DNA of 64,000 nt from Alphaproteobacteria bacterium 40-19 (GTDB lineage Bacteria; Pseudomonadota; Alphaproteobacteria; Holosporales; Holosporaceae). Location of the stretch: positions 372,001 through 436,000 of the forward strand of contig MKSD01000001.1 of assembly GCA_001898075.1 (NCBI GenBank), given 5' to 3'. The notes under the pieces were generated by a model, which ran no database searches, had not been told where the DNA came from, and was given only the letters and a program-made list of their open reading frames with translations. Position numbers and translations under genes: made by a program. Shown piece after piece: positions 36,146-45,223 of the stretch. Every line of letters starts with the position of its first letter. Within the stretch, counting starts at the first letter, position 1.

Positions 36146-38569
36146 GTGTCTCAAGAAAATACCAACGAGATTTGCCTGAAAGACCCCTTCCCTATTCTTC
36201 CTCTTCGGGAGATCATTTTCTTTCCCCAAACAGCCACTACTTTAACCGTCAGTCGGAATGAATCGGTTGCTGCTATAAAATATCTTTTAGAAACAGATCA
36301 ACGAAAATACGTTGTTACTGTTGCACAAAAAGATGCCAATCAAGACCCCACAGCTTCTAATTTACATAAAATAGGAACACTGTGTGAACTAAAGCAAGTT
36401 GTGACCCTATCTGGTTCTTATAAAATTCTGATTTCAGGGCTGTTTCGCGTCGCGATCAAATTATGTGACAAGCCTTCAGAAAACGGAGCCTTGTTATGTC
36501 AAGTCCAACGCCTGGAAACTATCGTCGAAAATGCGGATGAAATTGCCATCCAGATAAAAATCTTAGAAGAAAAAGTAGCTGCCTATACCAAAATCACCAA
36601 ACAGCGTCCCTCGGAATCTGGGTTTTCCCTGGAAGATCGCGGAGCCCGATCGCCTGAAAATTTTGTCGATTTTGTCACTTCTAATATCGCTGCCGACATT
36701 ACTGTTAAACAAGAAATTTTAGAACAACCCGTACTAGATAAACGTATTTATCGTTTGACTACTTATTTAGGTGCGACAGTAGAAACTTTCAAGTTACAAA
36801 AAAGAGTGCGGGAAAAAATAGAAGAAACGATCCTCAAGCAGCAAAGAGCCTATATCGAAAGATTAAAAGAAGAAGCGTTTCGCAGTGAAATTGGGGAGGA
36901 TGATGACCTGGCCAAGCTGGAAAAAGAAATTAAATCTTTGCCCGCTGACGTGAGGTCCAAAGCTGAATACGAGCTAAAAAAACTTCGTTCATTAAGCCCA
37001 TCTTCCCCAGAGGCGCCTATGATTCGCACTTATCTGGATATTGTGGTCAGCTTACCTTATAAGCAACCTGCTTCAGCGTCTATTGATCTTTTAGAAGCAG
37101 AAAAAGTTTTAAAAGAAGAGCATTACGGATTAGAAGATGTCTTTAAAACCATTATCCAATTCCTGGCCGTCCAAAACAGAACCAAAAAATCAATGGGAAA
37201 AGTTCTTTGCTTAGTAGGGCCTCCGGGTGTTGGAAAAACTTCGGTGGCCGAGCGCATCGCCAGATCCATCCGACGCAAATATGTACGCATTTCTGTAGGG
37301 GGTGTTACAGACGAAGCTGAAATACGCGGGCATCGCCGAACTTATGTTGGTTCTTTGCCGGGTAAAATCATCAACTCTTTGCGTCAAAAACCTGGAGAGA
37401 AAAAACCTCTTTTATTATTATTAGATGAAATTGATAAAATGGGCATCAGAGGCCGGGGAGGTTCCGGAGACCCAGCTGCCGCCCTTTTAGAAGTTCTAGA
37501 CCCTACCCAAAACAATGCTTTCAAAGATCATTATTTAGACTTTCCTTTTGATCTAAGCTCTATTTTATTTGTCACCACAGCCAATGATGAAAGCCAAATT
37601 CCTGCCCCTTTGCTGGACAGAATGCAAATCATACGGTTATCTGGATATACCCGAGAAGAAAAACTGGAAATCGCCCGGCGTTATCTATTACCAAAAAAAA
37701 TTAAAGAAGCAGCTTTAAAAGAGGGTGAATTTTCTATAGACAATGAAACCCTAGAACGACTGATTGTATCTTATTGTCACCCAGAAGCAGGTGTCCGAGA
37801 CCTAGATCGTTGGATCACCAAACTGTGCGAACAAACTGTTTACTTAATTGATTCAGGTAAAGAAACCGCCGTACACATCAACAAAGATAATTTGGAAACC
37901 TATGCAGGAGTCGCCAAATATAGTATCAAAGCAAAACTATCGGCACATGCCATTGGCGTCCTTACTGGTCTAGCTTGGACAGAAGCAGGAGGCGAAATCA
38001 TGACCATAGAGGCGGTGATGAGCCCAGGTAATGGGAAACTGCAATTCACCGGAAAACTGGGCGATACCATGAAGGAATCGGTAAAAGCAGCATTTAGTTA
38101 CCTTAGATCTGCAGCCGTTGCTTACAATTTTGCCCCTCAATTAATCAAAGAACACGACTTTCATGTCCACTTCCCTTGTGGAGGAGTACCCAAAGATGGT
38201 CCTTCTGCCGGAGTAGGAATCACCCTGGCCTTATTGTCTTTACTAAAACATAAACCTCTGCGACATGACTTTGCCGTAACGGGGGAAATAAGCCTAGCAG
38301 GGCATGTATTACCCATTGGAGGATTGAAAGAAAAAATCATTGCAGCCATCAATAAAGGTATTAAAACGGTGGCCATCCCTTATGAAAATAAAAATGCCCT
38401 GAAAGAATTCCAACACTTAACGGAAGGTAAGATTGAAATTGTTTTAATGAAACATTTCAGTGATGTCGTTCCTTATGCTTTCTCTCAGCCCTTAGAACAA
38501 GATTCTGTGTTTATATCTGATGTCAAAAAGTCAAACGACTTAGAAACAGATGACGAGGAAGAGGATTAA
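36146..38569 (+). CDS. lon: ATP-dependent endopeptidase Lon
   Basis: An 807-residue Lon protease. Order: N-terminal substrate domain (about 1-210, FPILPLREIIFFP), long coiled coil, AAA domain with Walker A GPPGVGKT (about 358-365) and Walker B LLLLDEIDKMG, then the protease domain with the catalytic Ser in PKDGPSAGVGITLA and Lys in IGGLKEKIIAA. It degrades misfolded and regulatory proteins in the cytoplasm. Start GTG 36146, preceded by AAGGAG. The very acidic C-terminal tail (SNDLETDDEEED) is longer than usual. Confidence 0.97.
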   Translation: MSQENTNEICLKDPFPILPLREIIFFPQTATTLTVSRNESVAAIKYLLETDQRKYVVTVAQKDANQDPTASNLHKIGTLCELKQVVTLSGSYKILISGLFRVAIKLCDKPSENGALLCQVQRLETIVENADEIAIQIKILEEKVAAYTKITKQRPSESGFSLEDRGARSPENFVDFVTSNIAADITVKQEILEQPVLDKRIYRLTTYLGATVETFKLQKRVREKIEETILKQQRAYIERLKEEAFRSEIGEDDDLAKLEKEIKSLPADVRSKAEYELKKLRSLSPSSPEAPMIRTYLDIVVSLPYKQPASASIDLLEAEKVLKEEHYGLEDVFKTIIQFLAVQNRTKKSMGKVLCLVGPPGVGKTSVAERIARSIRRKYVRISVGGVTDEAEIRGHRRTYVGSLPGKIINSLRQKPGEKKPLLLLLDEIDKMGIRGRGGSGDPAAALLEVLDPTQNNAFKDHYLDFPFDLSSILFVTTANDESQIPAPLLDRMQIIRLSGYTREEKLEIARRYLLPKKIKEAALKEGEFSIDNETLERLIVSYCHPEAGVRDLDRWITKLCEQTVYLIDSGKETAVHINKDNLETYAGVAKYSIKAKLSAHAIGVLTGLAWTEAGGEIMTIEAVMSPGNGKLQFTGKLGDTMKESVKAAFSYLRSAAVAYNFAPQLIKEHDFHVHFPCGGVPKDGPSAGVGITLALLSLLKHKPLRHDFAVTGEISLAGHVLPIGGLKEKIIAAINKGIKTVAIPYENKNALKEFQHLTEGKIEIVLMKHFSDVVPYAFSQPLEQDSVFISDVKKSNDLETDDEEED

Positions 38570-38699
38570 ATCAAACCGTGAAAAGCATGCTTTTTCACAC
38601 AGTAGGCATTTTACAAAACAACCGCTCCAAATAAAGACTAAAGCCTTTAGGTCCAACCCTTTTACCGAGGCCCACGATCACACTTAGGCTTATTCCAGT
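38570..38699 (+). other. Post-lon stretch: lon 3' UTR or small RNA candidate
   Basis: A gene-free region opening with an imperfect hairpin (GTGAAAAGC / GCTTTTTCAC, 38578-38598) and leading into a strong terminator at 38700. It contains a comparatively GC-rich part (about 38620-38690) with a further palindromic element (CTAAAGCCTTTAG). A small RNA ending at the terminator is possible; so is a long lon 3' end. No known RNA family was recognised. Confidence 0.3.
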
Positions 38700-38733
38700 A
38701 ACTGACAATCCTTAAGTAGATTGTCAGTTTTTT
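38700..38733 (+). terminator. Rho-independent terminator
   Basis: ACTGACAATC (38701-38710) pairs perfectly with GATTGTCAGT (38719-38728) around an 8-base loop, followed by a run of T. Reads on the plus strand, ending the lon transcript or a small RNA upstream. The remaining 38734-38990 shows nothing more. Confidence 0.8.
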
Positions 38734-38990
38734 ATAAAGAGCTCTGAAAATGTTATCAGCCTTGCAATGAACAACATCCTGCACAGCCCTGTTCTAATGC
38801 CTGAAAAGTTCCTTTTTTTCTCTAATTCTTTAAAAAATAAAGCTGTCTTGAAACTGATTTGCCTCATTAGATCAATTGTCATAGAATTAAAATCACACAC
38901 ATAATTGATTTTCATTTTTTCTTATTTTACAGAAAAAAAATAGTACTTTGATTTAATTTTTTGTTTTAAATTCATTTATTATGATAAATT

Positions 38991-40166
38991 TTAGACTTTG
39001 ACCTTTGTAATCAGCTCATCATATAACTGGAAATAATTTTCAACACAAGCTTGCAGAGAAAAAAACTCTTCCAATCGTTGTTGCGCTTTTTGTCCCATCT
39101 GCCGGCGCTGAGTGGAATTTTCTAGCAACCAAATCAACGCTTCTGCCAACAATAACGGATTTTTAGGTTGTACCAAAATTCCGGAATCACAAGAAAGGGC
39201 ACAAATATTGCCCCCTACTGCAGTTGCTACAACTGGCAACCCGGCCGCCATCTTTTCCAAAAGACTATTGGAAAAACCTTCTTCGTGGGAACATAATACT
39301 CCTGCATCAGCGGCCCATAGAAAGCGCCCCACATCATCACAAGGACCTAAAAATTTCACTCTTTGATTTAAATCTAACTGTTGAACTGTTTTTCGTAAAT
39401 CTTTCAAAATGCCATCATCACGTCCGATGCACCAGATCTGAAAAGGAACGTGCGTTTTTTTTACCATCAACTCTGCAGCCTGCAATAAATCTTGATGCCC
39501 TTTATAAGAAATTAAGTTGGCCACGCATACAATCACAACTGTATCTGGGCTGATCTCCAGTTTTTGCCTAACCTCTTGTCGTTCACCTTGATAAGCTTGC
39601 AAACTGTTGGTATCAATACCGTTATAAATACAACGCACTTTTTCTGTCCCAATGCCTTCTTTTAACAATTCACGCACCACTTTCTGGCTGTTCCCACAGG
39701 CCATATCTATTTTTTTATGACAAAACTCTTCTAAAATCTTTAAAAAAGATCTTTTTTTTAAATAATGATTCAAGGAACGGCGACTCATCACAAAAATTCC
39801 CCGATATCGTGCTAACATAATTGCCAATGTAGACACAAGATACGGCCTAGATAAAAAAGTGTGGATAATTTTAGGACGACTTCGTATAATCCATTTTTTC
39901 AACTGAAAAGCGTATTTAAAAATCCAAAATATGTGCCAAAACTGAATACCAGGAAAACCCTTACTTTTTGTTTTTCGTCCTAAAACATGAACTGCAATCC
40001 CAGACTCTTCTAATACAGATGCCCATACACCTTTTATGTGCCCACAAATAAAAACCCTGATCGTATACTTCTGACACAATCGGGGGAGTATGGTGATTAA
40101 ATGCCGCTCACACCCCCCCCTCTCTAATGGACCGGCTATCACAAAAAGCTCTGTTTTATCAGACAT
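38991..40166 (-). CDS. Glycosyltransferase, GT4 family (GT-B fold)
   Basis: A 391-residue retaining-type glycosyltransferase. N-terminal GPLERGGCERHL (gly-rich loop), middle YNGIDTNSL, and the GT4 C-terminal domain with VANLISYKGHQDLLQA and the EEGFSNSLLEKMAAGLPVVAT signature (E-x7-E, about 296-304). It would add a sugar from a nucleotide donor to a lipid or glycan in the inner membrane or cytoplasm. It follows sodB by 16 bases. The sugar transferase at 42265 may act in the same surface glycan pathway. Confidence 0.85.
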   Translation of the reverse strand: MSDKTELFVIAGPLERGGCERHLITILPRLCQKYTIRVFICGHIKGVWASVLEESGIAVHVLGRKTKSKGFPGIQFWHIFWIFKYAFQLKKWIIRSRPKIIHTFLSRPYLVSTLAIMLARYRGIFVMSRRSLNHYLKKRSFLKILEEFCHKKIDMACGNSQKVVRELLKEGIGTEKVRCIYNGIDTNSLQAYQGERQEVRQKLEISPDTVVIVCVANLISYKGHQDLLQAAELMVKKTHVPFQIWCIGRDDGILKDLRKTVQQLDLNQRVKFLGPCDDVGRFLWAADAGVLCSHEEGFSNSLLEKMAAGLPVVATAVGGNICALSCDSGILVQPKNPLLLAEALIWLLENSTQRRQMGQKAQQRLEEFFSLQACVENYFQLYDELITKVKV

Positions 40167-40182
40167 TAAATTTTTTTAAAAA

Positions 40183-40806
40183 TCAAAAATCTTGTCCGGC
40201 AACCTTCATCGCAAAACGCTTTTCAGCCCAAACCATGTTTAATCCAAATTCAATGATGTTTTTTAAGTAGTCTGCACGTTTTTGCTGATAATCCAAGTAA
40301 TAAGCATGTTCCCATACATCAATGGTCAAAAGAGGGTAATTCCCCTGCAGAAACGGGACTTCAGCATTTGCGGTGCACGCAATGTCCAGCTTTCCGTCGT
40401 CTTTCAGAACCAGCCACCCCCAACCACTGCCAAACTGCCCCAAAGCAGCTGCAGCGAAAGCGTCTTTAAAAGCTTGTATAGAACCAAAAGATGCTTCCAA
40501 TGCTTGCTGAAAAGATGCATTGGAAATCACCCGGTCCTGAGGAATTGGAGAAAGACTGTTCCAATAAAAATCGTGATTCCAAATCTGCGCACTATTATTA
40601 AAGATTTTAGTGTCTTTTTTTTCATGGCTCAGGCGAATGACTTCTTTTAATTTTAACCCCTGATACTCAGAGTGCTCTGCCACCAGTTGATTAAGATTTC
40701 TAACATACGTTCCATGATGTCCTTTGTGATGGTGCTCTAAAGTCCTTGCAGACAGATAGGGCTCGAAAGCATCCTGTCCATACGGTAAATCCATTAATTC
40801 AAACAT
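40183..40806 (-). CDS. sodB: Iron/manganese superoxide dismutase
   Basis: A 207-residue SodB. Metal ligands: His in LEHHHKGHHGTYV (about 26), His in WNHDFYW (about 77), Asp and His in TIDVWEHAYYLDYQ (about 161 and 165). GQFGSGWGWLVL is typical of the Fe form. It removes superoxide, useful inside a host cell. First gene of a pair with the GT4 gene on the minus strand. Confidence 0.95.
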   Translation of the reverse strand: MFELMDLPYGQDAFEPYLSARTLEHHHKGHHGTYVRNLNQLVAEHSEYQGLKLKEVIRLSHEKKDTKIFNNSAQIWNHDFYWNSLSPIPQDRVISNASFQQALEASFGSIQAFKDAFAAAALGQFGSGWGWLVLKDDGKLDIACTANAEVPFLQGNYPLLTIDVWEHAYYLDYQQKRADYLKNIIEFGLNMVWAEKRFAMKVAGQDF

Positions 40807-40910
40807 ATATCCCTACCTTTTAAAGTGTTCACATTCATCCTAACAGTATCGCCCCATAAAAAGAAAGTCGACGACCTCATGATAAAATTTTCATGCCCAT
40901 TGAACTTTTC

Positions 40911-41936
40911 TTACTTTGGAGCTTCAGAATAAAACACATTATTTTTAGATAAAGTAGATTTATTATTCTGAAATTCTGAAAAACCTTTTGAATCTGAAAT
41001 CCGAATTTCTTCAGACTTAGACCTGCTTTCAAAGTATGTCTCTTCCCCAAAATATACTGGATGTTGCCCGGATTGAACCTTTAATTCAGGAAGAAGCCCT
41101 TCAAAGTTTTCCTGATGAGGAAGCAAAGGACGACAATGCGGTTGATGCATCACTTCTAAAAGCTGATGCAAGACTGCATGAGAACCATAGGTCTCTTGCC
41201 AAAACCCTACAGCATCTCGCAAGTTGTCCAAAGATTCTTTGCCACATATATGCCCGCTATCTAGGCAGGAAATCCAAAGTAAAGGAAAATTTGGCTGATA
41301 GACTGCGCGATAAAGCGCTGCTTCTAGATTTCTTTGCTCAAGTTCTTGACGAAGAATAATCAAGTCTTCTTTCTCTGACTCTTCCAACGTACTTTGTTTT
41401 TGTTTAGTAAGAATTTCCCGGATTTTGGATTCTATAATTTTAAGTGTTTTATCCCGATTTTCCCAAAAGCGGTGTGTATAGGCCTGTAATTGCCCTAAAC
41501 CGTGATCTTTCAAATCATTGTAAAACACTTTTTCTAATTTAGAGCGCAATTCAGCCTTCAAAACACCTTGTTCTTGAAGCCAATTTTTTTTCTGCTGTTC
41601 TTGCGTGCAGATAGATTCACGAAAAGGATCATCGTAAGAAAATACAGGGGGCTCTAAATCTTGCCAGGCTTTTGTGCATAAAACCCCAGCTAACCTTTCA
41701 GAAATTTTTGCTGCATCATTACAACAACTAAAGCATGAAGTCCCCCACCAATACGCCCACTTTTTTGAACAAGACCATTCAAGACGTTGCTGTTCGGTTT
41801 TAGAAGTTTCTTTTTTCTGAATCAACGGTTTTTTTAGACTCTGTGCTTCTTCTGCCTCTGTTGTTTCTGTAAACAACCGCATAGCCTGCACTGAAGAAAA
41901 ACATAACAGCACTATTATAAAACTTGTTTTTTTCAA
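40911..41936 (-). CDS. Exported Cys-containing protein of unknown function
   Basis: A 341-residue protein starting at a TTG (41936) with a signal peptide MKKTSFIIVLLCFSSVQA. After an acidic/Lys linker there is a Cys-rich patch (CSKKW, CFSCCNDAAK, LCTKAW), then a helical, charged middle (about 120-215) and a C-terminal part with CLDSGHICGKE. No family was recognised. Stands alone between sodB and the tRNA genes. The number of cysteines fits a disulfide-bonded exported protein, in line with DsbD in this window. Confidence 0.55.
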   Translation of the reverse strand: MKKTSFIIVLLCFSSVQAMRLFTETTEAEEAQSLKKPLIQKKETSKTEQQRLEWSCSKKWAYWWGTSCFSCCNDAAKISERLAGVLCTKAWQDLEPPVFSYDDPFRESICTQEQQKKNWLQEQGVLKAELRSKLEKVFYNDLKDHGLGQLQAYTHRFWENRDKTLKIIESKIREILTKQKQSTLEESEKEDLIILRQELEQRNLEAALYRAVYQPNFPLLWISCLDSGHICGKESLDNLRDAVGFWQETYGSHAVLHQLLEVMHQPHCRPLLPHQENFEGLLPELKVQSGQHPVYFGEETYFESRSKSEEIRISDSKGFSEFQNNKSTLSKNNVFYSEAPK

Positions 41937-42038
41937 ATCAACCCAAGTAACCTACCCCCTGTAAAATTAGCATGCCCCTTACAGCAAAGAAATACTTTAA
42001 TCAACTGACAAACTTTTCCCAGTTTCCTGTCCTGACTA

Positions 42039-42068
42039 TTGACAAGACCTCAGTCACAAAAATATAAT
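42039..42068 (+). promoter_or_regulatory. Consensus sigma-70 promoter for tRNA-Tyr/tRNA-Gly
   Basis: TTGACA (42039-42044) and TATAAT (42063-42068), both perfect consensus, are 18 bases apart, with the tRNA-Tyr 5' end at 42079. This is the best promoter in the window. Confidence 0.8.
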
Positions 42069-42078
42069 AATTTTTATC

Positions 42079-42161
42079 GGAGAGGTGGCCGAGTGGTTAA
42101 TGGCAGCAGACTGTAAATCTGCCGACGCGAGTCTACGCAGGTTCAAATCCTGCCCTCTCCA
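42079..42161 (+). tRNA. tRNA-Tyr (GTA)
   Basis: Type II tRNA with a long variable arm. The acceptor GGAGAGG pairs with CCTCTCC, the anticodon loop is CTGTAAA (GTA), and the T loop is GTTCAAATC. The discriminator is A; CCA is not encoded. Confidence 0.95.
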
Positions 42162-42165
42162 GCAT

Positions 42166-42236
42166 GCGGGTGTAGCTCAATGGTAGAGCCCCAGCCTTCC
42201 AAGCTGGCCACGTGGGTTCGATTCCCATCACCCGCT
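42166..42236 (+). tRNA. tRNA-Gly (TCC)
   Basis: A 71-base tRNA. The acceptor GCGGGTG pairs with CACCCGC, the anticodon loop is CTTCCAA (TCC), and the T arm is GGTTCGATTC. It follows tRNA-Tyr by four bases, so both come from one transcript. Confidence 0.95.
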
Positions 42237-42264
42237 CTCTTAGTTTAAAAAGCTTCGTGAGTTT

Positions 42265-43002
42265 TTGTTTGTCAAGGTTTTTTCTTTCGCCTCGTTATTA
42301 AATTTAAAAAAAACATTAAAAGTTTTAAGCTTTTTTATGTTATTTTTGATCTCTTTACCGTTTTTCTGTATTTTTCTAGGGCAAGCTTTGTGCTTCAGTG
42401 TTTTAGGAAGTCTTCCTTTTAAAAACGCATTTCAGATTTCAAAAAGAGGTTTTGATATTACAGCTTCTGTCACTTTACTGCTTCTTTTTTTACCCTTACT
42501 GCTGGTTTTGTGTCTATTAAGCAGTATCATCATGGGTTTTCCCATCTTTTTCCGCCAACAGCGCGTTGGTAAAGCTGAACAACTCTTCTGGATCATAAAG
42601 TTTCGCTCTATGCCTTTAAGCCCTTTCAGCCTTCAAGACCCTACAACAGTACAACTTTCATGGTATGGAAAATTTTTACGTTACTACAGCTTAGATGAAC
42701 TGCCTTCTTTATTAAATATTTTAAAAGGAGACATGTCTTTCGTAGGACCCCGTCCTTTAGTCCCAGAATTTTATGTCACTTCTATTCCCAAAGTACGCTC
42801 GGAAGCTTTACCGGGGCTTACAGGTTTGGCCCAGATCAACGGCAGAAATAATCTAAAGTGGAAACACCGTTTTCGGTATGATACATGGTATGTCAGGCAC
42901 CAAAGTTGGGCGTTAGAGTTAATCATTTTATTTAAAACAATTCCCTTATCCTTAAGTGGTCAGGGCACTGAGCTAGCTTGTGAAGAAGAATTTTCTCCAT
43001 AG
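42265..43002 (+). CDS. Initiating sugar-phosphate transferase (WcaJ/PglC-type, bacterial sugar transferase)
   Basis: A membrane protein of 245 residues from the TTG at 42265 or 221 from the ATG at 42337; neither has a clear ribosome binding site. One hydrophobic region precedes KRGFDITASVTLLLLFLPLL, then the catalytic core FFRQQRVGKAEQLFWIIKFRSM, LDELPSLLNILKGDMSFVGPRPL and PGLTGLAQINGRN. Such enzymes move a sugar phosphate from a nucleotide sugar to undecaprenyl phosphate to start a surface glycan. A GT4 enzyme at 38991 is nearby, but no polymerase or flippase is. Confidence 0.85.
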   Translation: MFVKVFSFASLLNLKKTLKVLSFFMLFLISLPFFCIFLGQALCFSVLGSLPFKNAFQISKRGFDITASVTLLLLFLPLLLVLCLLSSIIMGFPIFFRQQRVGKAEQLFWIIKFRSMPLSPFSLQDPTTVQLSWYGKFLRYYSLDELPSLLNILKGDMSFVGPRPLVPEFYVTSIPKVRSEALPGLTGLAQINGRNNLKWKHRFRYDTWYVRHQSWALELIILFKTIPLSLSGQGTELACEEEFSP

Positions 43003-43191
43003 TTAAAAATATATTTTTGCAGATCTTTTTTTCAGGCTTTAACTAAAGCGGCGAACCGTTCAAAAAGCCTAATCTTTTTATCAACTTTAGAGTTTTTCAG
43101 ATTCACTTTTTTTCTGCGATTATTATAAAACAAAATAAAAAAATACTTTTTTTTATTTTTATTTTATAGCACTTTTTAATCTTTTTTTGTC

Positions 43192-45201
43192 TTGAAGCAG
43201 TTGAAAAGATATCCACAAACCCGCATACTACCCTGGAAGAAAAAAGCATTTTTGAGTATGGAAGGACTGGGAAATCGTTACTCGGTTATAGAAAATTTAA
43301 TACAAACAAGAACTTCGAAGGGGCCTAAACTTAAAAATGGCTTTCTGAAGCTTGACCCATCCAAAGACAGCCTACTGACGGATTTTGGCAAAATAACTAT
43401 GAAAAATCAGTATCTTCAAAATGGGGAAAGCATCCAGGAACTTTTTGAGCGAGTAGCCAGCACCTACGGGGACAAGGAAGGCAGTAGCATCCATCCTGAG
43501 CAGGAAAGTGCTTTATTGTACGCTCAGCAGTACGCAGACAGCGACTCTCATAGTCAACGTCTTTATAACTATATGTCACGACATTGGTTTATGCCTGCAA
43601 CACCTGTGCTGGGTAATGCGGGGTTAGGTGGGCCTTCTGGAATGAAACAATTTTCCTCCTTAAGGCTGCCCATTTCCTGCTACCTGAATGAAGCCGGAGA
43701 GTCCTTAGAAGACATTGCCAGACTTTTAAACGAAAACATCTTTTTAAGTGCCAGCGGTGGAGGAATTGGAAGTTTTTGGAGCGATGTTAAACCAGCCAGC
43801 CCTAACAGCACTCATCACGTTTCCGCCGGAGTTATTCCTTTTTTAAAGATCATGGAAACCATGAGCTTGGCCATTTCGCAGGGGCTAAGGCGCGGAGCTG
43901 GTGCGGCCTACATGGATATCTCTCATCCTGAAATCCTAGAATTTATTGAGCTCAGGCGCCCTACTGGCGGGGACCCCCACCGCAAAGCCTTAAATCTTCA
44001 TCACGGCGTCATCATCTCGGATAACTTTATGCTGGCTGTGCAAGAAGATCAGCTGTGGAATTTGGTTGACCCAGATAACAAACAAGTCATGCGCAGCGTC
44101 CCAGCCCGGGAACTTTGGATTAAAATTCTGACCACACGCGTAGAAACCGGAGAGCCCTACATTATCTTTAAAGATAATGTCAACAAAGTGCTGCCAGATT
44201 ATCAGAAAGAACAAAATTTATGGGTGAAAACATCCAACTTGTGCACTGAAATCTTTTTACCCACTGGAATCGATAACCAGGGTCATCGACGTACCGCAGT
44301 ATGCTGTCTTTCTTCCTTAAACCTCTATTATTTCTTAGAGTGGCAAGATCATCCAACCTTTATCGAAGATTGCATGAGGTTTTTGGATAATATTTTATCA
44401 GACTTTATTGCCAGGGCGCCATCGGTTTTAAAAGACGCTGCTTATGCGTCCAGCCAAGGAAGGCCCGTAGGGCTTGGCGTCATGGGCTTTCACTCTTTTC
44501 TGCAAAAACAAAGGGTTAGCCTTGAAAGTGTGATGGCAGGCGTTTGGAACCGACGAATTTTTTCCCATATTCATGAAAAAGTTAACAAGGCTTCTCAAAC
44601 TTTAGCCATCGAACGTGGCAGCTGTCCTGATGCAGCCCGGGCAGGAGTATGTGAACGGTTTACCCACAAGATGGCTGTCGCCCCTACTGCATCTATTTCG
44701 ATTGTAGCAGGAGGTGTGTCTCCGGGTATCGAACCCTTAGTCGCTAATGCCTACACGCATAAAACGCTGAGTGGTTCTTTTTTGGTAAAAAATACTGAAC
44801 TGATCAAGTTATTAGAATCCAAAGAAATAAACACCCCCGAAGTATGGCATTCTATTTTGGCTAATAAAGGGTCTGTTCATCACCTAAATCAGCTGTCTGA
44901 TTTAGAAAAGTCAGTCTTCAAAACGGCCTTTGAAATCGATCAAAAACACCTCATCCGCCTAGCGTCCGAGCGTCAACAGTGGATTGACCAAGGGCAGTCT
45001 CTTAATTTGTTTTTGTGGGCTGATACACACAAAAGAACACTGCATGACTACCATTGGATGGCCTGGAAAGAAGGGGTGAAAAGTATGTATTACCTTCGCT
45101 CGGCTTCCATTCAACGTCCTGAAGGCTCTGTCGTTCCTTTTGAAACGACAATCTTCCAAGAAAATGACAACTCTTATGAAGAATGCCTTTCTTGTCAGTA
45201 A
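43192..45201 (+). CDS. nrdA: Ribonucleoside-diphosphate reductase class Ia, alpha subunit
   Basis: A 669-residue catalytic subunit, shorter than the E. coli type because the N-terminal ATP cone is missing. SGGGIGSFWSDVKP, LRRGAGAAYMDISHPEI, SNLCTEIFLP (active-site Cys), CCLSSLNL, PTASISIVAGGVSPGIEP and the C-terminal swinging pair ECLSC are seen. It reduces ribonucleotides, using thioredoxin or glutaredoxin as reductant. The 43192 start is a TTG; an in-frame ATG at 43258 (MEGLGNRYSV) is equally possible. nrdB follows after 22 bases. Confidence 0.93.
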   Translation: MKQLKRYPQTRILPWKKKAFLSMEGLGNRYSVIENLIQTRTSKGPKLKNGFLKLDPSKDSLLTDFGKITMKNQYLQNGESIQELFERVASTYGDKEGSSIHPEQESALLYAQQYADSDSHSQRLYNYMSRHWFMPATPVLGNAGLGGPSGMKQFSSLRLPISCYLNEAGESLEDIARLLNENIFLSASGGGIGSFWSDVKPASPNSTHHVSAGVIPFLKIMETMSLAISQGLRRGAGAAYMDISHPEILEFIELRRPTGGDPHRKALNLHHGVIISDNFMLAVQEDQLWNLVDPDNKQVMRSVPARELWIKILTTRVETGEPYIIFKDNVNKVLPDYQKEQNLWVKTSNLCTEIFLPTGIDNQGHRRTAVCCLSSLNLYYFLEWQDHPTFIEDCMRFLDNILSDFIARAPSVLKDAAYASSQGRPVGLGVMGFHSFLQKQRVSLESVMAGVWNRRIFSHIHEKVNKASQTLAIERGSCPDAARAGVCERFTHKMAVAPTASISIVAGGVSPGIEPLVANAYTHKTLSGSFLVKNTELIKLLESKEINTPEVWHSILANKGSVHHLNQLSDLEKSVFKTAFEIDQKHLIRLASERQQWIDQGQSLNLFLWADTHKRTLHDYHWMAWKEGVKSMYYLRSASIQRPEGSVVPFETTIFQENDNSYEECLSCQ

Positions 45202-45223
45202 CTAAAAAATAAGGGAGAACACG

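Noticed and set aside
41036-41359. 107-codon plus-strand frame opposite the exported protein at 40911
   Set aside because: It is fully antisense to a gene with a signal peptide and has no motif or ribosome binding site.
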